The notes beneath the pieces were generated by a model, which ran no database searches, was not told the origin of the DNA, and saw only the letters and a program-made list of their open reading frames with translations. A stretch of DNA of 64,000 nt from Betaproteobacteria bacterium Ga0077526. Lineage in GTDB: Bacteria > Pseudomonadota > Gammaproteobacteria > Burkholderiales > Ga0077523. This document shows, one piece after another, positions 17,529 through 25,964 of the stretch. The first letter of the stretch is position 1. Every line of letters starts with the position of its first letter. Both the position numbers and the translations under genes were made by a program. The stretch is taken from contig LNDV01000008.1 of NCBI GenBank assembly GCA_001464765.1, forward strand, positions 62,001 through 126,000, written 5' to 3'.

Positions 17529-18350
17529 ATGAATCTAGGACCACGACTCGGCGAACTCGCTGGATTCTGGGCGCTGGTGACCGGCGCCTCATCGGGGATT
17601 GGGGCAGAGTTCTGCAAGCAGTTGGCCGCGGCCAAGGTGAATCTCGTGATGGTTGCGCGCCGCACCGATCGTATGCACGCACTAGCCGATGCGCTGATGC
17701 GGGAGCACGGTGTGCGTACATTTGTGTCGGCGGTAGACCTTTCCGAAGCGCGAGCGGTTGATGTCGTCATGTCGACCTTGTTGGAACAACATGTCCGGAT
17801 TCGGCTCCTAGTCAACAATGCAGCGTATGGTCCGTGGGGCCGGTTCGAAGCGGCGGATGTCGAGACCTACAGTCACTTGGTGCAGTTGGTAACTGGGACG
17901 CCGATCGCATTTTGTCGAGCCTTTTTCGATGACTTCTGCTCTTTTCCCGGTGCGGCAGTCATTAATCTGTCTTCTCCCGCCGCAATCCAGCCTGTGCCCT
18001 ACAAGGCAGCGTATTCCGCGGCAAAGACCGGCCTTCATTATTTCAGTCTCGCTCTCTATGAGGAGTGGAGAAGTCGAAACATTCTCGTTCAGACCTTGAT
18101 TCCCGGTCCTACGGAAAGTGAGCTCGACGAGAAAGGGAACGCCTACCCTAGCGCTCTTCCGGAGGATCGGGAGACCCCAGCGCGGGTCGTACGATTGAGT
18201 CTTGAAAACCTAGGCCATGACACACCGGTAGTGACCGCGGCGACAGGGATCTTCAAGCAAAGATTCTTCAATGGCCTGTTTCCGTACAAGACGATCACAC
18301 GGACAGTTGGAAAGATGTTCTACCCGCCGCCGGGTCCGTCGCCAGATTGA
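17529..18350 (+). CDS. Short-chain dehydrogenase/reductase
   Basis: This second 273-residue SDR has the cofactor motif TGASSGIG (18-25), NNAA in place of NNAG, Ser148/149 and the Y162/K166 pair in YSAAK. It is related to but clearly different from the upstream SDR. The C-terminal tail after KQRFFNGLFPYKTI is hydrophobic and basic and may contact the membrane. It is probably in the same transcription unit as the first SDR (57-base gap). Tandem lipid-type SDRs beside an envelope exporter suggest they build or reduce its cargo; this is inference. Confidence 0.84.
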   Translation: MNLGPRLGELAGFWALVTGASSGIGAEFCKQLAAAKVNLVMVARRTDRMHALADALMREHGVRTFVSAVDLSEARAVDVVMSTLLEQHVRIRLLVNNAAYGPWGRFEAADVETYSHLVQLVTGTPIAFCRAFFDDFCSFPGAAVINLSSPAAIQPVPYKAAYSAAKTGLHYFSLALYEEWRSRNILVQTLIPGPTESELDEKGNAYPSALPEDRETPARVVRLSLENLGHDTPVVTAATGIFKQRFFNGLFPYKTITRTVGKMFYPPPGPSPD

Positions 18351-18730
18351 CTCGGTTGCGCTTGATCCGGTGGCAGTTCCTTGACCGGGGCTCTGAATAG
18401 ATGGCTGTTTTCGATGGGGGCTGGAGTATGGTCCCACGCCCTAATCCTACAAGTCTGGGATCAAACAGTATTCGGCCCTGGGTGAGGTCCACGCGACAGC
18501 GCGGATCGCGTAGGCTGAACGGACCTTGCCTAGAAGGGTAGCTGCTGGATTCGCAATTCGGCGAACGCACTAGGTGCATTCGGACCTCCACTCGTGTCAC
18601 AGTGGTGATTGCTACCGTATCCCGGCTTAGCCTCGCCTAGCCGGTCGCTAGCCGCGCAGGTACTGGTTGGTAAGGCTTCGATCAGCTTTAATGGTAACGA
18701 ACATCGCTTCTGCGTTTGGGAGAAACGAAA
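18351..18730. other. Intergenic region with no recognisable gene
   Basis: These 380 bases contain no open frame with protein-like composition, no tRNA and no clear terminator. The region separates the SDR pair from the acyltransferase and probably carries the acyltransferase promoter. I see no confident promoter elements. Confidence 0.5.
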
Positions 18731-19444
18731 GTGAAGACGTCTGCAATCGACTTCGTCTTGTCCGCGGTAGCACTGGGCTTAGCGGTCGGCTTGTCCATCT
18801 TCGCAATCGTATTGCTTCGTTCCTTCGGTACACCACAACTGCTCGGCACGGGTCAGGTGGCACTGGATGTCCTCGCTTTTTTGTTCATGTTTGGCCTGTC
18901 CTGCGGGTTCGGTTGCCAGCTGATGGCGCGTCTTGGTTTCTTGCCCGCTGGACAATACGACATGAACAGCCGGGTGTTCACCGCATGGAAGCTCTTCAAC
19001 GTTCTTTTCGAATTTGGGCGTGGCGCACTGCTGCCCTTCACAACGGTTATCGCTAGACCTCTCGTTGCCCGGCTTTTCGGGACACGTCTTGGGAAGGACG
19101 TAGCCTTGGCCGGGAGGCTGTTTGATCCCCAATTGATCCGCCTCGGCAATGAGGTGATTGTTGGCCATGGGTCCGTGTTGACCGCGCATACGATCATCAG
19201 CGGGCGAATAACCCTTAGCCCGATTGAAGTGGGTGACGGCGCGACTATCGGCGTCAATGCTGTAGTGATGGCGGGAGCGAACATCGGCGCGGGGTCCATC
19301 GTGACACCGTGCTCAGTAGTTCAGCCGAATACTCGCATTCCACCTGGCGAACTCTGGGGCGGCGCGCCAGCTGAGCGCATAAAGTCGCTTAGGCCGTCGA
19401 CTCTAGGAGGCGATGTGGTCCCAGGAACCAGGAATGGTGGATAG
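18731..19444 (+). CDS. Membrane-anchored hexapeptide-repeat acyltransferase
   Basis: The protein has about 237 residues. Two N-terminal hydrophobic helices (about 8-30 and 40-65) precede a left-handed beta-helix with hexapeptide repeats (VGDGATIGVNAVVMAGANIG and following, ending in LWGGAPAERIKS). The C-terminal half resembles the transferase domain of Pls/PosA-type enzymes and LbH acetyltransferases. The GTG start at 18731 is supported by GGGAG 8 bases upstream; a TTG at 18716 is possible. It probably O- or N-acylates a lipid or sugar at the inner membrane. No partner gene overlaps it. Confidence 0.75.
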   Translation: MKTSAIDFVLSAVALGLAVGLSIFAIVLLRSFGTPQLLGTGQVALDVLAFLFMFGLSCGFGCQLMARLGFLPAGQYDMNSRVFTAWKLFNVLFEFGRGALLPFTTVIARPLVARLFGTRLGKDVALAGRLFDPQLIRLGNEVIVGHGSVLTAHTIISGRITLSPIEVGDGATIGVNAVVMAGANIGAGSIVTPCSVVQPNTRIPPGELWGGAPAERIKSLRPSTLGGDVVPGTRNGG

Positions 19445-19480
19445 GTGAGGTAACTGCTCTAAAGGGCGACGACGCCGCCC

Positions 19481-19760
19481 TTCAACAGCGACCAAGGTAG
19501 CCGATTCACCAGCCAGGACTTCACAGACGTTCTCATCGGCCACTGGATCAAGATCAGCATGGACGGCAAAGGACGCCGGGTCGACAACGTCGTCGTCGAA
19601 TAGCTCTGCAGAAGCGCCAAGTGCGAGTACGTGTGCCTGCAAAGCCTAAGCGAGCGTGGCGGAGGCGAGAGAGGAACTGTCAAGCTACGTGTGGTGTTCT
19701 ACAACCGCGCCTGACCTCACTTGCCGCTCGGCGGGATCAAGTCCGAGTGCAAATCAGCGA
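19481..19760 (+). pseudogene. Degenerate IS3-family transposase (orfB) C-terminal relic
   Basis: Translation from 19481 reads FNSDQGSRFTSQDFTDVLIG and then SMDGKGRRVDNVVVE, the catalytic DDE region of IS3-group transposases (the second D in DQGSRFT and the glutamate at VVVE). A TAG at 19601 interrupts it. The continuation (LCRSAKCEYV, then VAEAREELSSYVW and FYNRA..PHLPLGG) needs at least two frame changes and has another stop. Only the last third of the gene is left and no terminal inverted repeats are visible. It marks past insertion activity in this island. Confidence 0.8.
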
Positions 19761-19943
19761 CATTGATCAGCGCAGGACTGATCGTGAAATTCAGACCCAG
19801 CAATGCCGGGCAGCACTCGGATCATACGGCTTCTCCGGCAAAACCTTCAGCGAAGGATCCGTGGGATCCCCCGTTGGTACAAAGAACCCCTCTCCTCAAA
19901 AGGTCCGCCCAGTGCTCCGGGTCTATACGGGGCCCTAGAAAAC
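19761..19943. other. Non-coding remainder after the IS relic
   Basis: I see no protein-like frame here. This stretch lies between the transposase relic and the terminator hairpin and is probably residual insertion-sequence or neutral DNA. Confidence 0.4.
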
Positions 19944-19974
19944 GAAAGTCCGACGGCGTCGCCGTCGGACTTTC
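19944..19974. terminator. Perfect palindromic terminator downstream of PEP-CTERM gene
   Basis: The arms GAAAGTCCGACGGCG and CGCCGTCGGACTTTC form a 15-base perfect dyad around a single central T (about 13 bp of stem in practice). It lies 30 bases after the stop of the minus-strand PEP-CTERM gene; on that strand it is followed by GTTTTC. It can act in both directions. Confidence 0.75.
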
Positions 19975-20003
19975 ATTGGAACAGCTAAGCGACGAACGGT
20001 CGC

Positions 20004-20903
20004 TTACTTCGACTTACGATTGCGGCGAACGCCTGCACCAGCAGCAACCGCAGCGACACCGAGGAGCGCCAGAGCGCCGGGCTCAGGGACGAAGCGAGAA
20101 GAGCCGTCGAAACGAAGTTGCAGGTCGCACGAACCGGGGCCAGCCTCACAAACCGTATCCACAACGTAGTTGGGATATGCCGCCGAACCACCGATATGGT
20201 AGTTGGCCGTAGTTGCATTGCCGGCCGGGTACCCGGTCTGACCCTCAGCGTTGAGGAAAATGGACAAAATGCTGGAGGGCAAGTTTTGCAGGGACGTCGC
20301 ATCAATAAATGACGTAGAGGCGATGACATTCGTCGAACCGAGGCCGACGGTGGGGGTAGCTGCGGTAAAGTTCGCGTCACCACCGATAATGCTTCCAGAC
20401 CAAATCAGGGCACCGTCGTCATAACCCGTTCCGGCGGCAAGATCAGCCTTTACGCCACCAGAAGCCGTGTTATCGAAGTAGATCGCCACAGTTCCAGACA
20501 AAATCTGGAAGGTGGTCGAGTTGACGGTGCTGCTCACGACCTGTTCGACGAAAGTCGCGACAGCCGTGATTTCGTAGCCGCCGGCTCCGAAGTTATCATT
20601 CAAGCCTGCGAGGATTTCCGAACTGCCAACAGCCGAAGCGCCACGATTGAAACCGATAACGTTCGTCTGAATCTTGTTCGTGAACAGCGTGCCGTTCGGC
20701 ACCGCGAAACCTTGGATGAAGGGACCAGCACCGATTACCACTGCAGAGCCATTCGAGTTGTAGTCAAAATCCGTGATGTTCTGGACGATCGCAGTGCCAC
20801 CACCCGGCGTGTAGACATTGACCGGGAGCACCTGCGCTTGGACCGCCGCAGAAGAAAAGACCGCCACCCCTGCCGCCACCGCCGTCATAAGAAACTTCTT
20901 CAT
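20004..20903 (-). CDS. PEP-CTERM sorting domain-containing surface protein
   Basis: The 299-residue secreted protein has a clean signal peptide (MKKFLMTAVAAGVAVFSSAA, cut near VQAQ). The body is rich in Gly, Ser, Thr, Asn and Val and almost cysteine-free, with a single pair near the anchor (CEAGPGSC). The C-terminal PEP-CTERM anchor is VPEPGALALLGVAAVAAGAG followed by RRNRKSK. Exosortase is expected to cleave at the anchor and release or attach the protein outside the cell. GGAGA precedes the ATG. A near-perfect sigma-54 promoter lies about 55 bases upstream, and a palindromic terminator follows, so it is a monocistronic RpoN-dependent gene. Confidence 0.92.
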   Translation of the reverse strand: MKKFLMTAVAAGVAVFSSAAVQAQVLPVNVYTPGGGTAIVQNITDFDYNSNGSAVVIGAGPFIQGFAVPNGTLFTNKIQTNVIGFNRGASAVGSSEILAGLNDNFGAGGYEITAVATFVEQVVSSTVNSTTFQILSGTVAIYFDNTASGGVKADLAAGTGYDDGALIWSGSIIGGDANFTAATPTVGLGSTNVIASTSFIDATSLQNLPSSILSIFLNAEGQTGYPAGNATTANYHIGGSAAYPNYVVDTVCEAGPGSCDLQLRFDGSSRFVPEPGALALLGVAAVAAGAGVRRNRKSK

Positions 20904-20957
20904 TGCCGTCTCCTAGAAAAGTTGGAAGAGCGAAACCGCTTCCTCGTGGCTTACTTT

Positions 20958-20973
20958 AGCAACCGACGTGCCA
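20958..20973 (-). promoter_or_regulatory. Sigma-54 (RpoN) promoter of the PEP-CTERM gene
   Basis: On the minus strand the sequence is TGGCACGTCGGTTGCT, an exact match to the consensus TGGCACG-N4-TTGC(A/T). The -12 GC lies at 20959-20960, so transcription should start near 20948 and give a leader of about 45 bases. The DNA just upstream is A/T-rich, as expected for activator-driven bending. The likely activator is PrsR, partner of the PrsK kinase encoded at the right end of this window. Confidence 0.88.
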
Positions 20974-21160
20974 CACAATTAAATTGAATAAATTCATACG
21001 GTTGATGCATCATTCAAAGGAGGGCGAAACATGCCTGTAAAGCCAGGCGACAACCCCGAAAGCACCAGCGAAGGCACCCCAATAGATCTCAAGTCGATTT
21101 CGGAAACTTTTGGTACGAGGCAACGCTGCCGTGTTGGACCGCGTTCGCTCTCGCGCTGGA

Positions 21161-22825
21161 TCAAGACTCATCGCCTGGTCCTGCAACCGAGAAAGATTCG
21201 CCCGTGAGCCTCGATGCCATTCGGAGAGCCAGCGCGGCAATGGTTAGTGAGGGATTTGTGCCGCCGCTCGAAGGGAAAACCGAAGCATCAACCACAAACA
21301 GGTTGTCTAGATCGTGCCCTTTACAGTCTCCATTCACAACACTCGAAAGGGGCTCGGAACCAAGCCGGCAGGTTCCACAAACATGCGCAATCCTTTGATT
21401 ATTATGTGATTGACGTATCTCTCGCCACGTCTGTCCCGCGAAGACGTGTCGCAGTCTTGTCCTCATCTCGTCAACTCTCTTCCGATCGTAGGGACTTACG
21501 CGATAGTGGACAGACACATGCCCGCTCCGTTCTTTTGCAGTCACTCGATTGGTGACTTGGGGCACATCTTCCACCGTCGCGGCGAGAAAGACATACCGGC
21601 TGGCCATTCGCTCCAGGGCCGCGGTGACAGGAAGCTTCGCGGCAGCCAAAAGAGCACCCAACCAAGGCCAACTGCCGGCGACGACATCGGTACGCAAAGC
21701 AGAGAACATTACGCTCGCAGGCGGCAACCGGCCAAAGGACTGAACGCCGCCAAGTTTCATCCCGTTCACGTGGTAAAAGTCGCTAAATGCAAGCTCCTTC
21801 CTCCCATTGAGCGAACCGGGGTTGGCCCTGGTCTTTATGGCATACAAATCAATAAGATGTCTCATCATATTGCGGCCGACCAGCCCCGACTTGTTGGCGA
21901 GCCCGTCGGGCCAATGTTCGTTTGCTGATCGGAGCAGCAACGCCGGCGACCCGAGGCCTCCCGCGGCCACCACAACGTTCCTCGCGCGCAGTTCCACCAA
22001 TTGGTCGCTTATCCGGCAACGAACGCCCTTAACCGCCCTGCGATCGGCGACCAGCGAAACGACTTCACACCCTTCGATAAGCGCCGCACCCCAGTCTTGA
22101 ATTGCTGGCACTAGGCAGGCCTTCGCGCTGTCCCGCTTGCAATTCCTCGGGCACAGGAAGCCCTGACAGTTGTCGCAGTCCGGAACCCAGTCGCAGGCCA
22201 ATGGAAGGCGATAGGGAGCGAGACCTCTTGCTTCGAGAATCCGCTTTAGCTCCTCAGCGTGTCGACTTTCAGGCGGTGGTACGGGCAGTACGCTTCGCGC
22301 CATGTCCGGACGACGCGGATCCCGTTCCCCGCGCACCCCGTACAGGCGCTCGGCAAGGGCATAAAAGGGTTCGAGCTCTCCATAGCCGATTGGCCAGTCT
22401 TCCCTCCAACTGGCTCCGCAATCAGGCGGGTGTTCCTTCAAAGGCAGGAAATCATCCGGAAAGAATCGCTCCATTGCCATACCGTAAAGCGCGCTGGAAC
22501 CTCCCGCACCACCGCCGATGAACGGAATGAAGTCGCGGCTCGAAGATTCGAGCGTATCGGTGACGGTCATGACCGACCGGCCAGCACGCAGCAATGTCGC
22601 ACGGTCGGCCGCGGTGGGAACTCGCGCGCCGGGCAAAAAAGTCTCGGCGTACGCCCCTTCCAGAAATCCATCGTCAGGGGGGGTGCATCGCCCTTGTTCG
22701 CAGAACAACACCTTCCATCCCGACTTCGCGAGTGCGTAGCCGACGGTACCCCCACCAACGCCCGTGCCAACCACGACCGCGTCCCAGAATTCTGAAGCGG
22801 CGTCTTCCGCGCGAATGACGTTCAC
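21161..22825 (-). CDS. GMC-family FAD-dependent oxidoreductase
   Basis: This 554-residue flavoenzyme has an N-terminal FAD-binding motif (VVGTGVGGGTVGYAL) and a C-terminal GMC signature region (HVCGTCRLGS, then NLFVVDASVFPSSGGTNPSL). Cysteine-rich patches (CDWVPDCDNCQGFLC and CPRNC) suggest bound iron-sulfur or structural disulfides, as seen in some cholesterol-oxidase-like members. The GTG start overlaps the glycosyltransferase stop (GTGA); the frame is open further upstream but the signature begins here. It is last in the VAO, glycosyltransferase, GMC operon. It probably oxidises an alcohol on a lipid or sugar precursor; the substrate is unknown. Confidence 0.88.
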   Translation of the reverse strand: MNVIRAEDAASEFWDAVVVGTGVGGGTVGYALAKSGWKVLFCEQGRCTPPDDGFLEGAYAETFLPGARVPTAADRATLLRAGRSVMTVTDTLESSSRDFIPFIGGGAGGSSALYGMAMERFFPDDFLPLKEHPPDCGASWREDWPIGYGELEPFYALAERLYGVRGERDPRRPDMARSVLPVPPPESRHAEELKRILEARGLAPYRLPLACDWVPDCDNCQGFLCPRNCKRDSAKACLVPAIQDWGAALIEGCEVVSLVADRRAVKGVRCRISDQLVELRARNVVVAAGGLGSPALLLRSANEHWPDGLANKSGLVGRNMMRHLIDLYAIKTRANPGSLNGRKELAFSDFYHVNGMKLGGVQSFGRLPPASVMFSALRTDVVAGSWPWLGALLAAAKLPVTAALERMASRYVFLAATVEDVPQVTNRVTAKERSGHVSVHYRVSPYDRKRVDEMRTRLRHVFAGQTWREIRQSHNNQRIAHVCGTCRLGSEPLSSVVNGDCKGHDLDNLFVVDASVFPSSGGTNPSLTIAALALRMASRLTGESFSVAGPGDES

Positions 22826-24033
22826 CGTACCACCGTCTCGACCGCTTGCCGCATCGACTCCGCCCAGTTCATCGCACGGAGGCTGTCGGCGAGTTGCCGC
22901 GTCCTTTGCAAGGTTCCCGCGTCGTCCAGTGCACGTGAAACAACCCCGCAAAATGCCGTGCTTTCGAGTCCGCCAGATCGCACCAGCCATCCAAAACCGC
23001 AGTCTTCAACAGCGGCCATGTTCAGGAACTGGTCCATATTCGTAGCAACGCCGACGACGGGAACGCCTTCGCTGAGCGATTGATATGTGGTCGGGCTGCC
23101 GCCGTTCGATACGACAAGGTCTGCGATCTTGGCGGCGGCATCACCCGGAAGATACTCCGCGCCAAAAAGACGTGCAGTTCTTTTGGGTACCGGCGCTCTC
23201 CCTGCAGTCGCCACGAGCACCATCGCATCAACGGAGGTCAGCGCGGAAAGCACCTTATCCAACAGGTGCCCCGGCCCGGAACTGCCGAGAGTCAGATAGA
23301 CAAGCTTCCTTCCAGCGCGGACCGACAGCATTTCACTCCACCAGGGCGGAACACTTACTGCAGGCGACCAAGGGATGGGGCCCACGAATCGGTGATTCGG
23401 GGGAAGTGGCGCTGTTGCAATGACGTCTGGGGAATCGGAATAGCAGGTGAGATCACCATCGACGAGCGCGTGGCGAAAATCGGCAGGCAGTGGCGCCATT
23501 CCGAAGCGGCGGCGGACCTTGTTGACCGGCACAACATGTAAACCATAGCCAACCCTGCGAAACAGGGTAAAGAGAACTTGGCCCAGCCACGCACCGGCGA
23601 TGCGTGCAACCGCTATCTCGGGAACCACATGACGCAGAAGGGCAAACGGACTCCAATACGCGTTCGTCAGCGTGACCAAGGGCACGCCCGCAACCCGTGC
23701 ACTGATCGCGAGTGAGATACGGAAATCACTGATGACGACATCTGGCCTCTCTTCTCGGAGCAAACTCAGTTCCGCGTCGACATAGCCGGCAAGGCGAGGC
23801 TCGGTAAAGATCGGCCCCCCGGTGGAGATGGCCGACTGAAACTCTGAGGGAGGCATGCTCTCGATTGCGATTCGGCGGAAGGGAACCACTCCCACCGCTC
23901 CGTCGTAACGAGGGTCGCACGCCAGAATCACTTCGTAGCCCGACGAATGCAGCGCCTTGCCAATCGACAACAGGCGCACCACATGCGCGAGCGTCACCGC
24001 CTCGCCGACCAGCAGGATCCGTCTAGCGTTCAC
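22822..24033 (-). CDS. GT1-family glycosyltransferase (MGT-like)
   Basis: This 403-residue GT-B enzyme resembles macrolide and sterol UDP-glycosyltransferases. The N-terminal acceptor domain starts RRILLVGEAVTLAHVVRLL. The C-terminal donor domain has VYLTLGSSGPG and a PSPG-like stretch (VSNGGSPTTYQSLSEGVP, then MDQFLN). No signal peptide is present. It starts with GTG overlapping the VAO stop (GTGA) and ends overlapping the GMC start, so the three enzymes are made together. Such enzymes glycosylate small hydrophobic aglycones, which fits a glycolipid or natural-product role. Confidence 0.87.
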   Translation of the reverse strand: MNARRILLVGEAVTLAHVVRLLSIGKALHSSGYEVILACDPRYDGAVGVVPFRRIAIESMPPSEFQSAISTGGPIFTEPRLAGYVDAELSLLREERPDVVISDFRISLAISARVAGVPLVTLTNAYWSPFALLRHVVPEIAVARIAGAWLGQVLFTLFRRVGYGLHVVPVNKVRRRFGMAPLPADFRHALVDGDLTCYSDSPDVIATAPLPPNHRFVGPIPWSPAVSVPPWWSEMLSVRAGRKLVYLTLGSSGPGHLLDKVLSALTSVDAMVLVATAGRAPVPKRTARLFGAEYLPGDAAAKIADLVVSNGGSPTTYQSLSEGVPVVGVATNMDQFLNMAAVEDCGFGWLVRSGGLESTAFCGVVSRALDDAGTLQRTRQLADSLRAMNWAESMRQAVETVVR

Positions 24034-25688
24034 GCGCCGTACTTCCCGGGCGCAATCACATGCCCAGGATCCAGGCTTTCCCGGATTGAACGGACCAATG
24101 AGACGAACTGAGGCGCGGAATTGGCAAGTTTGTGCATCCCGGCAGTAGCGGTTCGATATTGCTGATAGCCTGCCGCCGTCGTCGCGCTGCCAAGTTCGTC
24201 ATACAGGGCTTGCGCCCGGCTGGTCTCCTCTGCGTCCTCCTTCTCGAAGAGGATACATGTCAGCACGATCATGGACCGGGGGTTCTGGACAAGCAACGCG
24301 ACGTAGAAGTCGAAGCCGAAACGCTCGAATCGGGGGCGACAGATCTCGAGGACCTCCATGACGTGTTCGGCCGTCATCGGTGCGATCGGCGCGAACCACG
24401 TAAGGCCGATATTGTCACGGTCCGGGTGCGCGGACTCAGGCTTGGGAATGCGAGCCTTGAAGTACGCGTGCCGCACGAAGTAATCACTGGGAATGCCGCG
24501 TAGTACCCCGTGAACTTCAGGTGCCGCATGGAGCATTTCCGGAGACTTCCCGAATACCGCCTTCACGCCACCGTCGATCAAGGAGGCGAGCCATGGGCGT
24601 CGACGCCACTTTAGAAGCAACTCCACCCCGCGCAACGCGAACTCGTCGAGGAAGGTCAAGCGGCCGAGCCCTCGTAGAGTTCGCCGAAGCTCCGCCCTGG
24701 CAAAACGTACAGAACTTGAACTTCCCATGAGCCCGCCGCCGAAGCTCCACCTGGCGACACCGTAACGCGCCCTCATTTCATCAAGGACCGACTCAGGAAG
24801 CCGAGAGGTGCGGCCGACCAACTCAGCCGGGTATTGGGCGACGACGGCCAGAGACACAACGTCATTGATGAGGTGTACCGCGCTCGTCACGATCTGGCGC
24901 AATTGAAGCTCCCGGATGATTTCCACAAGCCTGGGGAGATCCTGCTCGTTGGCGAGATCGAACGTGAAGGACACAAATGACTCTGGCTTTGGAATCAGCC
25001 AAATGCCAGCCTTGACAACGACGCCAAGCCCAGATTGCGAAAACAGGCCCTCGACGTAGGGGCCTACGCCCCACTTGTGAGTGTTCCAGGTCTTGCAATC
25101 CGGCGGCCCCCCCCCGGTCCGCACGACGTCACCCGAGGCCAAGACGACTTCAAGTCCGCACAACGTTCCGAAATGGTCGGCGTAATGGGTGGTGCCGAGG
25201 CCGCGGTCGAGCGCATTGCCGACCACGCTGCCACCTGGCGTCCCGTCGGTGCAGTCCATCCACAGGTTTGGATGGTGCTTCGCGAGGTATTCGCTGAGTT
25301 GACGATACGTCACCCCGGGTTCCATGACCGCATAGGCCAACTTCTCGTTAACCTCCAATATCTTGTCGAGCCGCTCTAGATGCAGCACGATCGAGTCGTC
25401 CGACGCTGGCGTGGCAGAGCCGTATCCCCAATTGCGACCGCGACTGCAAGGCCACAGCGACACGCCGCGGCGCCCCGCTGCCCGAACGACTTCCGCGACC
25501 TCTTCTGGGGTGCCCGGATATACTACGCCGCCGATGCGTTTGGGATATGGAGTCGAAGATCTGGACAAGGCGTCGTCGCTCCCTCTTACGTGGTTGGCGC
25601 CCACAATGCCGGCAAACTCGGCGAGAGCCTCCCGAACAGCATCGGGATTGCCGGATGAGCGGCCGTCATTCGTATCGACTTGCGTCAT
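24030..25688 (-). CDS. FAD-linked oxidase of the vanillyl-alcohol-oxidase / p-cresol methylhydroxylase type
   Basis: The 552-residue protein has a PCMH-type FAD-binding domain: YPGTPEEVAEVVRAAGRRGV at about 58-77, then WPCSRGRNWGYGS and TPGGSVVGNALDRG. The FAD-oxidase C-terminal domain ends in DPGHVIAPGKYG, the hallmark of VAO/eugenol-hydroxylase flavoproteins. A 9-G homopolymer on the coding strand (25107-25115) encodes part of RTGGGPPD. It heads the three-gene minus operon. It probably oxidises a phenolic or other activated alcohol or alkyl group. The cytochrome partner used by p-cresol methylhydroxylase is absent, so oxygen may be the acceptor. Confidence 0.86.
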   Translation of the reverse strand: MTQVDTNDGRSSGNPDAVREALAEFAGIVGANHVRGSDDALSRSSTPYPKRIGGVVYPGTPEEVAEVVRAAGRRGVSLWPCSRGRNWGYGSATPASDDSIVLHLERLDKILEVNEKLAYAVMEPGVTYRQLSEYLAKHHPNLWMDCTDGTPGGSVVGNALDRGLGTTHYADHFGTLCGLEVVLASGDVVRTGGGPPDCKTWNTHKWGVGPYVEGLFSQSGLGVVVKAGIWLIPKPESFVSFTFDLANEQDLPRLVEIIRELQLRQIVTSAVHLINDVVSLAVVAQYPAELVGRTSRLPESVLDEMRARYGVARWSFGGGLMGSSSSVRFARAELRRTLRGLGRLTFLDEFALRGVELLLKWRRRPWLASLIDGGVKAVFGKSPEMLHAAPEVHGVLRGIPSDYFVRHAYFKARIPKPESAHPDRDNIGLTWFAPIAPMTAEHVMEVLEICRPRFERFGFDFYVALLVQNPRSMIVLTCILFEKEDAEETSRAQALYDELGSATTAAGYQQYRTATAGMHKLANSAPQFVSLVRSIRESLDPGHVIAPGKYGA

Positions 25689-25964
25689 GGGTGAAAGGGT
25701 TCCGTCCCGAAGTCACAGAGTTCAAAGATGCCACAGCCCGAATCGGAAGAACATCGGCAGTGCCGAACCAGTTCTTGAAGACCGCGGGCTGAGAGGGATT
25801 GAGAATGTTTATGCGGCATCATCCAAGGAACACGTGTTCGGCATATTCGCACCGAGACATTGGGCCCTTTCGGAACGCCCGCGGTCTGGCAATGCGCGAA
25901 CTGCCACCTTACCCTGTGGCGGTGGCACGGGAAACGCTTGACGGGGACCAAACCGAGGAAGCGC

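Noticed and set aside
21010..21171. 53-residue minus frame starting inside the end of the GMC gene with one hydrophobic stretch
   Set aside because: It has no ribosome site and no recognisable family; it is short and composition is ambiguous. Conservation would be needed to accept it.
25860..25964. Extended N terminus of the acyl-CoA synthetase (35 extra residues)
   Set aside because: The extension is Cys/Trp-rich and unlike ANL enzymes, while the ATG at 25965 has a good ribosome site.
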